A stretch of DNA of 29,583 nucleotides, from positions 1 through 29,583 of the forward strand of contig DASYAI010000026.1 in NCBI GenBank assembly GCA_036501425.1, read 5' to 3'. The notes beneath the pieces were generated by a model. That model was not told the DNA's origin. It saw only the letters and a list, made by a program, of their open reading frames with translations, and searched no databases. Source of the DNA: DATKRB01 sp036501425 (GTDB lineage Bacteria > Actinomycetota > Acidimicrobiia > Acidimicrobiales > RAAP-2). Below are positions 1 through 5,908 of the stretch, piece by piece. Positions within the stretch are counted from its first letter, which is position 1. Every line of letters begins with the position of its first letter. Made by a program: the position numbers and the translations under genes.

Positions 1-121
1 AGGCTCCAGCATGGGCAATACCCGGACTGACGGATCTCCCCGATGATCCAACTTGATGGGCGTTTGTGTCGTGCGCCGAGACCTCGTGAGCGCGGCTGGT
101 GATGACTGCTGTGCAGGGTTG
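1..121. other. Short flank downstream of the NTF2-like gene, nothing recognised
   Basis: This stretch lies beyond the stop codon of the minus-strand NTF2-like gene. I see no convincing coding frame, RNA gene or terminator-like hairpin in it. Confidence 0.4.
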
Positions 122-568
122 TCAGTCGGGGCTTTGCGGCCATCCTGCTGCGTCGAACACGGCGATGGGGTCCAGGTAGTCGCGCCAGTGAGTCACTTTG
201 CGGTCGCCGATGGTGACGATGGAGACGAAGTGGTTGTCGTACGGGCGACCGGTCTGCACTGAGGTGCCGTGCACTTCGTATTCCAGGACGATCACCGAGG
301 TCTCTGGGTCTCGGTGAACGCGGAGGTTGTCCGCGCTGTGCAGCTCCATGTAGTCGCCGTAGTCGCGGTAGAGGTCGACGATGTTCTGTCGCCCTTCGAC
401 CCGCCTGGGGTATCCCGGCACGGAGATCACATACTCGAAGACGACGTCTTCGGCCAGGAGGTCGAAGTAGTCGTCACCGTCGACGAAACCCTCCAGCCCC
501 TCCTTGATGATCCGAAAGAACGGGCTGTTCGCGCCGAACGGGGCATCGTCACTGTCGGTCTTGCTCAC
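122..568 (-). CDS. NTF2/SnoaL-like small protein
   Basis: A 148-residue protein with the look of the nuclear-transport-factor-2/SnoaL fold. An N-terminal helix (FFRIIKEGLEGFVDGDDYFD) leads into a strand with DVVFEYVISVPG, then a GRQNI helix and a curved sheet ending in VTHWRDYLDPIAVF near the C terminus. Families of this fold act as isomerases, cyclases or ligand-binding proteins, and the sequence alone does not tell which. I chose the GTG at 568 because it overlaps the stop of the upstream NmrA-like gene (GTGA, 565-568), so the two are probably translationally coupled. An ATG further upstream in the same frame reads through the neighbour and gives low-complexity Arg-rich sequence, so it is rejected. 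The pairing suggests a two-protein redox or detoxification unit controlled by the divergent AraC-type regulator; that role is inference. Confidence 0.85.
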   Translation of the reverse strand: MSKTDSDDAPFGANSPFFRIIKEGLEGFVDGDDYFDLLAEDVVFEYVISVPGYPRRVEGRQNIVDLYRDYGDYMELHSADNLRVHRDPETSVIVLEYEVHGTSVQTGRPYDNHFVSIVTIGDRKVTHWRDYLDPIAVFDAAGWPQSPD

Positions 569-1413
569 TTCGTCCCCACGGACCAGGCCTGGGCGTTGCG
601 TTCTGCGAACTGGCGGAAGGTGACTGGTGTCCGGCCGGTGACCTTCTCGATGTCGTCGGTGGGCACGGATCCGTTGCCGGCAATGACGGCTCCCGTGAGC
701 CAGCGGAGCATCACCGCGTACTCCGCGGGGACACCCGCGGCAACGGCGCCGCTGATCCACGCTTCGAGGTCGATGTCGTTGTAGACGACGGGCCGGCCGG
801 ACACCGAAGAGATGATCTCGGTGACCTCACCGAAGGTCAGGGCCTGCGGACCGGTCAGCGTGTAGAGCGCGCCAGCGTGGGCGTCGGGATCCACCAGCGT
901 CTCGGCCGCTACTGCAGCGACGTCTTCCGCGTCGACGAAGGCCTCCGTGCCGCCGCCGCTCGGCGCCGTGATCACCCCGTCGAGGACCGGGAGATGGTCG
1001 TCACTGAAATTCTGCATCACCCACGCCGGGCGCAGGACGGAGTGCGTGACGGCCCCTCGGGCGGCGAGGTCGGCCTCGACTGCAGCAATGTCGATCCCCT
1101 GCGGCGCCCGGTCCGCGTTGTAGGTGCTGAGGAAGGTGACGTGGCGTACCCCGACGGTCTCGGCGAGATCCAGGAAGCCGGCGACCCGCTCGGCGTACGA
1201 GACGTGCAGCACCGGAGTCACCAGATAGAGCCGGTCCACGCCGACCAGGGCATCGGGGTAGGTAGTCGGGTCTTCCCAATCGAAGCGGACGTCGGCGCCG
1301 TTGCGCGCCGCGGTACGGGTCGCGATCCCGCGCCGGGCGAGGGTCTCGGTCAGCCGTGACCCGGTCCTGCCGGTGCCTCCCAAGATCAGCGTGATAGGTG
1401 CTTCGTTGCTCAT
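565..1413 (-). CDS. NmrA-like NAD(P)-binding protein (atypical SDR)
   Basis: A 282-residue protein of the atypical short-chain dehydrogenase/NmrA type. The N terminus carries the glycine-rich dinucleotide-binding loop ILGGTGRTGSR at about residues 9-19, followed by a basic strand end (RTAARNGADVRFDWEDP) that favours NADP(H). The middle holds RLYLVTPV and a VRHVTFLSTYNAD strand. There is no classical YxxxK pair, which fits NmrA-like or quinone/azo-reductase-like members rather than catalytic SDRs. Members are redox sensors or reductases acting in the cytoplasm; the substrate cannot be read here. It is the first gene of an operon with the NTF2-like gene (4-bp overlap) and is divergent from the AraC-family regulator across about 110 bp. 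Confidence 0.9.
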   Translation of the reverse strand: MSNEAPITLILGGTGRTGSRLTETLARRGIATRTAARNGADVRFDWEDPTTYPDALVGVDRLYLVTPVLHVSYAERVAGFLDLAETVGVRHVTFLSTYNADRAPQGIDIAAVEADLAARGAVTHSVLRPAWVMQNFSDDHLPVLDGVITAPSGGGTEAFVDAEDVAAVAAETLVDPDAHAGALYTLTGPQALTFGEVTEIISSVSGRPVVYNDIDLEAWISGAVAAGVPAEYAVMLRWLTGAVIAGNGSVPTDDIEKVTGRTPVTFRQFAERNAQAWSVGTK

Positions 1414-1434
1414 GCTCCATGATCGGAGCTTCGG

Positions 1435-1463
1435 TCGAGTGAATCAATGTGTAGATCGCTCGA
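1435..1463. promoter_or_regulatory. Imperfect inverted repeat between NmrA and AraC genes
   Basis: TCGAGTGA (1435-1442) and TCGCTCGA (1456-1463) are inverted copies with one mismatch separated by 13 nt. They lie in the divergent intergenic region, where an AraC-family regulator commonly binds. Function is inferred from position only. Confidence 0.3.
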
Positions 1464-1523
1464 AGATTTGTGCGAGGCTCTCACTGGATTGACCTGGATG
1501 CTCGTGCTGCGCAGTGTGGTGTC

Positions 1524-2462
1524 ATGGACCTGCTGTACGACCACCTGGTGCGGGCTCGGGCCACCGGAGCCGTCTTCGCCCGGACGGTCGCCGAGCCGCC
1601 ATGGGGTCTTCGCCTCGGCGGCTCGATCCAGCTTGCGGTGCACACGGTCGTCCGCGGACGGGGCTACCTGTGGCTGGACACCCCCACAAACGCGGTGGAG
1701 CTCTCACCGGGAACCGTCGTGCTCGTGCGTGGCGGGCCGGATCACCACATCGGGCATGAGGCCGGCGCCGCCTGCCTGGGACCGGAGGAGTTCCGGGCTC
1801 GATACCCCCAGGCAGACCCCGGCGACAACCCGCAAGCCACGGTGTTCCTCTGCGGTGCCTACCAGTTCAGCGGCGACGTCGGCGGGGGCCTGCTCGATGC
1901 GCTGCCCCAGATCCTGACCCTCTCGGCGGCCATCGACGACCCCCTCCGGGACGTGGTCACCCTGCTCTCACGTGAGCTTGTCGGTACCGAACCGGCCCAG
2001 CAGCTCGTGCTGGACCGCCTCCTCGACCTGTTCCTCGTGCTGGCCATCCGCAGCGACTTTCGCCGCAGCACGACCGCACCGCGCTGGTACCGGGCCTCCG
2101 CCGACCCGCGGCTGAGTACAGCGCTCCAGGCCATCCACGAAAACGCCGCCCACCCCTGGACGGTCCCCGAACTCGCCGCGCTCAGTGGCCTGTCCAGGGC
2201 TGCCTTCGCCCGGATCTTCCGAGGGGCGCTCGGCCAGGCCCCCATGCAGTACCTGACCGAATGGCGGATGACCCTCGCCCGCGACCACCTACGCGCCGAC
2301 GACCTCAGCCTGGCCCAAATCGCCAGCGCCGTCGGCTACGGCTCGCCCTTCGCCTTCGCCGCAGCGTTCCGCCGCCACCACGGAGAGCCGCCCGGCACCT
2401 GGCGACAGCGGGAACGGCCGGCGTCAGAGGCACGTCTCCTCACCACACACCCCAGCTCGTAA
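1524..2462 (+). CDS. AraC-family transcriptional regulator with N-terminal cupin domain
   Basis: A 312-residue regulator. The first ~190 residues resemble the cupin_6 ligand-binding domain found in many actinobacterial AraC proteins (GSIQLAVHTVVRGRGYLW, then ELSPGTVVLVRGGPDHHI). The last ~110 residues form the AraC/HTH_18 DNA-binding domain, with the first helix-turn-helix at WTVPELAALSGLSRAAFARI and the second at SLAQIASAVGYGSPFAFAAA, followed by the usual FRRHHGEPPGTWR ending. The frame is open from a GTG at 1470, but the ATG at 1524 (MDLLYDHLVRARATG) matches where the family normally begins, so I use it. Its divergent orientation to the NmrA/NTF2 operon suggests it controls that operon, probably in response to a small organic ligand. 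Confidence 0.92.
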   Translation: MDLLYDHLVRARATGAVFARTVAEPPWGLRLGGSIQLAVHTVVRGRGYLWLDTPTNAVELSPGTVVLVRGGPDHHIGHEAGAACLGPEEFRARYPQADPGDNPQATVFLCGAYQFSGDVGGGLLDALPQILTLSAAIDDPLRDVVTLLSRELVGTEPAQQLVLDRLLDLFLVLAIRSDFRRSTTAPRWYRASADPRLSTALQAIHENAAHPWTVPELAALSGLSRAAFARIFRGALGQAPMQYLTEWRMTLARDHLRADDLSLAQIASAVGYGSPFAFAAAFRRHHGEPPGTWRQRERPASEARLLTTHPSS

Positions 2463-2989
2463 TTCGCCCATATGCGAACGCGGCCACCCGCCGCGTCCGA
2501 ATCGCCGAGGTCATCGGTGTGACTCGAACCGCCGACCTTGCCACTGGCCCCTAGCGATCTCCGTCTCCCAGTCGAAGGACCGCGTTAGCCGACGCCAGGC
2601 CCATCGGTTCGCCCTCAAGGATGGCCGTGAGCTGGCCCTTTTCAGATCTGGGGGTGTTCGTATACTGACACCCCAGGGCCACGAAGTGTCATTGTGCGAA
2701 ACCGGTGCGAGATGCTCACGTCGATCCACCCGCGATGCGCTCGACCACCTCGGATTGCCGACCGAACTTGGCCGGGGGAGGCTCAGCCGCGGGGCAAGCC
2801 GGTTCTGCCAGCGGCCGAATTGGACCAAGGGAGACCCCGGATCTACCGCTCAACCTCCCCGCAGGGATCGAGATCCCGGCCTCGTGACCCGGACATCTGT
2901 CCTCCGACCTTCCCGCTTACCTGCGGCTCCGTGAACTCTTGCCGTTGACCAGGATCGGCCTTCCGCCGGTCACATGCCGGTTGACATTT
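2463..2989. other. Intergenic region without a supported gene
   Basis: Several short frames overlap each other on both strands, but none has a recognisable domain, ribosome-binding site or consistent codon bias, so I call no gene. The region holds a tRNA T-arm-like stretch (minus strand, about 2517-2541) without the rest of a tRNA, and an inverted repeat at 2648-2676. It leads into the ArsR promoter/operator. Confidence 0.5.
2648..2676. repeat. Inverted repeat (hairpin) in the AraC-ArsR gap
   Basis: CTGGGGGTGT (2648-2657) and ACACCCCAG (2668-2676) pair over 9 bp with one bulged G and a 10-nt loop. There is no downstream T-run, so an intrinsic terminator for the AraC-type gene is doubtful. 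It could equally be a protein-binding site. Confidence 0.4.
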
Positions 2990-3015
2990 ACCATCTAGTT
3001 ATATAACTTGGCGGT
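2981..3015 (+). promoter_or_regulatory. Probable promoter and ArsR operator, overlapping
   Basis: TTGACA at 2981-2986 is a consensus -35 element, and TATAAC at 3002-3007 lies 15 bp further on as a possible -10. The perfect 12-bp palindrome AGTTATATAACT (2997-3008) overlaps the -10. It extends as an imperfect palindrome from 2990 to 3015 with matching outer ACC/GGT arms. This is the layout expected for autorepression by a winged-helix ArsR protein. Transcription would begin at about 3013-3017, at or next to the ATG at 3017, so the message may be leaderless. Confidence 0.65.
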
Positions 3016-3016
3016 A

Positions 3017-3373
3017 ATGGTTGCTACGGATGAACTGAGCCGCTCCTTTGCGGCCCTTGCAGACCCCACCCGCCGGGCGATTCTGGAGCGCCTCGCGGCC
3101 GGCGATGCTGGTGTCGTTGAACTCGCAGAGGCGTCCACGCTGACGCAGCCCGCTATCACCAAGCACCTCAAGGTGCTGGAGCGAGCCGGTCTGATCGACC
3201 GGGGTCGTGATGGCCAACGCCGCCCAGCGCGACTCCAGCTAGACGGTTTGGCCTCAGTGGACGACTGGCTGCGCCGGGCGCACACGGAATGGTCCGACCG
3301 CCTCGACCGGCTCGAAGCCCATCTCGCCGCCCAAACCGAATCAACGACTACTGAGGAGATCCCCGATGCCTGA
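3017..3373 (+). CDS. ArsR-family transcriptional regulator
   Basis: A 118-residue winged-helix repressor. It opens with the family hallmark FAALADPTRRAILERLA, then VVELAEASTLTQPAITKHLKVLERAGLI as the helix-turn-helix, and DGQRRPARLQL as the wing. No cysteine metal site is visible, which fits the SRPBCC-linked ArsR subgroup rather than arsenic/metal sensors. The frame is also open from a TTG at 3008. I prefer the ATG at 3017 because the predicted operator and -10 element run through 3008, which would make the transcript start at or next to the ATG. The stop overlaps the start of the SRPBCC gene by 8 bp, so the two form one operon, and the regulator probably represses both. Confidence 0.93.
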   Translation: MVATDELSRSFAALADPTRRAILERLAAGDAGVVELAEASTLTQPAITKHLKVLERAGLIDRGRDGQRRPARLQLDGLASVDDWLRRAHTEWSDRLDRLEAHLAAQTESTTTEEIPDA

Positions 3374-3869
3374 GACCCGTGCCGCCCTGAACGTCCGCTC
3401 TGCGATTGTGGTCAAGCAGCTCGTCATCGAGCGCACCCTTGAGTACCCGCCGGAGCGCATCTTTGACGCCTTCACGGATCCCGACCAGCTCACGAAATGG
3501 TGGTGGCCGTCTGGGTTCGCTTGCCCCGCGGCAGAGGTGGACCTGCGGGTCGGAGGTACGTACCGGCTCGCGATGGAATGGCCGGGCTCGATCCCTGGCG
3601 AGGCCCAGTTCTCCCACTATTTGGCCGGGGAGTATTACGAGATCGATCGTCCGAATCGTCTGGTCATGAGCGGCCGGGCTGTCGACGACGAGCCGGGCGA
3701 ACTCTTCGCAACGCTCATCGAGGTGACGTTTGAGGCTCGAGACGGGGGCACCGCGCTCACCATGCGACAGTCCTACTTCGAGCCGATGCCGCCCGCCGAG
3801 GCGATGGCCGGTGCCGAGCAGGGCTGGTCGGAGCAACTCGACAAGCTCGTACAGCTGCTCACGGACTGA
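3366..3869 (+). CDS. SRPBCC/AHSA1-family protein
   Basis: A 167-residue START/Bet v1-like protein of the AHSA1 (activator of Hsp90 ATPase homologue) subgroup. Diagnostic features are VIERTLEYPPERIFDAFTDP near the N terminus, LTKWWWPSGF, then DLRVGGTYRLAME, a GEYYEIDRPNRLVMS strand, and a C-terminal helix GWSEQLDKLVQLL. These proteins bind hydrophobic ligands in the cytoplasm. ArsR-AHSA1 gene pairs are common in actinobacteria, but the ligand is generally unknown. A GAGGAGA ribosome-binding site precedes the ATG, which lies inside the 3' end of arsR (8-bp overlap), so translation is probably coupled. The first ~17 residues extend beyond the usual family start. Confidence 0.92.
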   Translation: MPETRAALNVRSAIVVKQLVIERTLEYPPERIFDAFTDPDQLTKWWWPSGFACPAAEVDLRVGGTYRLAMEWPGSIPGEAQFSHYLAGEYYEIDRPNRLVMSGRAVDDEPGELFATLIEVTFEARDGGTALTMRQSYFEPMPPAEAMAGAEQGWSEQLDKLVQLLTD

Positions 3870-3886
3870 CCGCGAGAGAGGCGCTT

Positions 3887-4928
3887 GTGTCGAGATCCGT
3901 GGGAGTCAACATGGTGATGCCGATGACTAGTGCGGAGTCCGACCATTTTGAGGCAGCGACGGCCCCGTACCGGCGGGAGCTGCTCGCGCACTGCTACCGG
4001 ATGACCGGTTCCGCCCACGACGCGGAGGATCTGGTGCAGGAGACCTACGTCCAGGCCTGGCGGGCGTTCGGCCGTTTCGAGGGCGCTCGTCCGTGCGGAC
4101 CTGGTTGTACCGCGTCGCTACCAACGTGTGCCTGACCCAGTTGAACGGTCGAGGGCGACGCGTGCTGCCATCGGGTCTGGCGCCCCCCCATCGTCCGATC
4201 CCTACCCAGCGGCCACCCCAGCATCCGGCGGTGTCGTCTGGCTGGAGCCGATATCCGACGATTTGGTCCTCGACGAGCGCGCCGATCCGGCAGAGGTGGC
4301 TGCCGCTCGGCAGTCCATACGTCTAGCGCTCGTCGCCGCTGCGCAGACCCTGCCAGCACGCCCAACGCGCGGCCTTCTTCCTCTGTGACGTCCTCGCCCG
4401 GCCAGGAGTCGAGGCGGCCGAGGTGCTCGGCGTGTCGATCGGAGCTTTGAAGAGCCTCCTACAGCGAGCCCGAGCGCGCCTGGCGCAGGCAGACCGTGAG
4501 CGACGAGGAGCTCGCCGAGCCCACCGACGAGGGCTCCCGGCGCGTCCTCGAGCGCTACATGGCCGCCTTCGAGCAGTCGGACATGGCAACCATCGAGCGC
4601 CTCTTGGTCGACGACGCCATCCTCGAGATGACCGGCACCTCCACGTGGTTCTCCGGCAAGGCGACCTGTGTGCCCTTCATCGCCGCTCAGGCCATCGGCC
4701 AGGCCGGCGACTGGCGCATGGTTCCCCTCCGGGTCAACGGCCAGCTGGCCGTCGCCGCCTACCACCTCGACGGCGACGACGCCTACCGTCCATTCGCGAT
4801 CGTCGTCCTGGCGAGCGACCACGACCCACCTCACCCACATCTCGCTGTTCGTCGAGCCCGCGCTCTTCGGCCGCTTCGGCGTACCCAAGGCCCTCCCGAG
4901 GCGAGGCGGACTCGGGACTGGCTCTTGA
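3887..4928 (+). pseudogene. Broken ECF sigma factor with C-terminal SnoaL-like domain
   Basis: Joining frames gives a near-complete ECF sigma factor of the long SnoaL-tailed type (TIGR02960/SigJ-like). Sigma region 2 (YRRELLAHCYRMTGSAHDAE, then LVQETYVQAWRAFGRFEG) is in the first frame up to about 4084. SVRTWLYRVATNVCLTQLNG follows in a second frame. DPAEVAAARQSIRLALVAA lies in a third. The region 4 helix-turn-helix AAEVLGVSIGALKSLLQRAR is back in the second. The SnoaL domain (VLERYMAAFEQSDMATIERL to about 4810) is in the first, and HLTHISLFVEPALFGRFGVP ends in the third. About five single- or double-base indels are needed. Two look like loss of one base in a C or G run and one like a gained C. 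Residue conservation within each piece suggests recent decay or local sequence error. No single frame encodes a working sigma factor. Confidence 0.9.
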
Positions 4929-5025
4929 CGCGCCACCTCTCGGCGCTGTGCCGGCCATCACGGCGTGGATGGTCGGTCAACTCCATCGAGCATCATTACA
5001 ATCAGGAAGAAGTAAGGAGACGGTG

Positions 5026-5274
5026 ATGGACGCTGCGGCGAGGGTGACGTCGAAGGGCCAGGTGACTGTGCCGAAGGCCGTGCGTGAGGCGCTGGGAATC
5101 AGCGAGGGAGATGAGGTCGTATTCCGGGTCGAGGGTCACCGCGCCATCTTGGCCCGCACGCCGGACTTTCTCGATCTTGCTGGCACGATCCCAGTTCCCG
5201 CAGCGAGACGTAATGCCGCCTGGGACGAGGTCATCCAGAGGACCAGAGCGGCGAGGGTCGCCAAGCGTCGGTGA
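5026..5274 (+). CDS. AbrB/MazE-type antitoxin (VapB-like)
   Basis: An 82-residue protein with a SpoVT/AbrB swapped-hairpin DNA-binding domain at its N terminus (RVTSKGQVTVPKAVREALGI, then EGDEVVFRVEGHRAIL). The C-terminal tail of about 35 residues is the part that usually wraps the toxin. The ATG at 5026 has an AAGGAGA ribosome-binding site 5 nt upstream. The frame continues further upstream only through the decayed sigma gene, so that longer version is rejected. The stop overlaps a GTG start (GTGA, 5271-5274) of a VapC-type PIN toxin, the classic toxin-antitoxin arrangement, but that toxin is truncated. The antitoxin is therefore probably an orphan that may still bind its own promoter. Confidence 0.88.
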   Translation: MDAAARVTSKGQVTVPKAVREALGISEGDEVVFRVEGHRAILARTPDFLDLAGTIPVPAARRNAAWDEVIQRTRAARVAKRR

Positions 5275-5333
5275 GCGCGTTCGTCGAGACGAACGTCCTC
5301 ATCCGGCATCTGACCGGCGACCCGGTCGAGTTC
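5271..5333 (+). pseudogene. VapC-type PIN toxin, 5' remnant
   Basis: The frame starts with a GTG overlapping the antitoxin stop and encodes AFVETNVLIRHLTGDP, the unmistakable beginning of a PIN-domain ribonuclease. After about 21 residues the similarity ends in unrelated Arg-rich sequence, and none of the later acidic active-site residues are present. A full VapC is about 130 residues. The first catalytic Asp (usually DTN) is Glu here. The remainder seems deleted up to the convergent membrane-protein gene that ends at 5381. Confidence 0.75.
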
Positions 5334-5380
5334 TGCGACGGGATCCGTCGGGGCCGATCACCACGCTGGCCACGAACGAC

Positions 5381-5905
5381 TCAGCGAATGACCGAGCGGC
5401 GGATACGTCTCCAGCGTCGCGCGGTGTGCACGCACAGGTACGCGAGGAGGAGAAGCGCCGCCGTGACGTGCCACCCGATGTCGCGGAAGGGAATCCCGAG
5501 CTGGCGCGGGTGAAGGATGACCTTGGTACCCGTGACGAGGTCGTAGGTCCCCGAGATGAGCACGTTGAGGGTCAGGAGAGCCAGGAGGAGATCCGACCAG
5601 GCCATCCGGCCCCGGTGGGTGAGCCATACGATCGGCCGACCGACGCTGGCCGCCAACCGCACGACCGTGTGGCGACGCTGCGCCAGGTGTACGAGAACCA
5701 GGCCGAGGAAGACCGACCCCGTGACGAGGTGCGGCCAGCCCTCCGTGACGATGGTGACGGTGGCCAAGGAGGCGGCAAAGGCCGCCAGCAGCACCAGGTG
5801 AACGAGGAAGCGGAGCCGCATACGGCGGCCCTGCGTCACCGAGTCCCGCCGTGGTGCAAGGCCCGTCGTTCCGGTCACCGACCCGGGGCCGGCCTCGATG
5901 CTCAC
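5381..5905 (-). CDS. Small integral membrane protein, DUF4405-like
   Basis: A 174-residue protein with about four hydrophobic helices: FLVHLVLLAAFAASLATVTI, LVTGSVFLGLVLVHLA, SDLLLALLTLNVLISG, and GWHVTAALLLLAYLCVH. Histidines recur within or at the ends of the helices (VHL, VHLAQ, GWHV, VHTAR). That resembles DUF4405 and cytochrome b561-like four-helix proteins and could mean haem ligation, though I cannot prove it. The C terminus is strongly basic (RRWRRIRR), consistent with a cytoplasmic end. The GTG start at 5905 lies 3 bp after the permease stop, making this the last gene of the PadR-ABC operon. It may be an accessory of that transporter or simply co-transcribed. Confidence 0.75.
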   Translation of the reverse strand: MSIEAGPGSVTGTTGLAPRRDSVTQGRRMRLRFLVHLVLLAAFAASLATVTIVTEGWPHLVTGSVFLGLVLVHLAQRRHTVVRLAASVGRPIVWLTHRGRMAWSDLLLALLTLNVLISGTYDLVTGTKVILHPRQLGIPFRDIGWHVTAALLLLAYLCVHTARRWRRIRRSVIR

Positions 5906-5908
5906 GAC

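Noticed and set aside
2490..2610. A complete tRNA gene
   Set aside because: Only a T-arm-like stretch is present. The T stem itself pairs poorly, and no D arm or acceptor stem can be folded.
2686..2948. Three overlapping short plus-strand frames
   Set aside because: All three frames are open at once because of composition. None has a ribosome-binding site or protein-like sequence.
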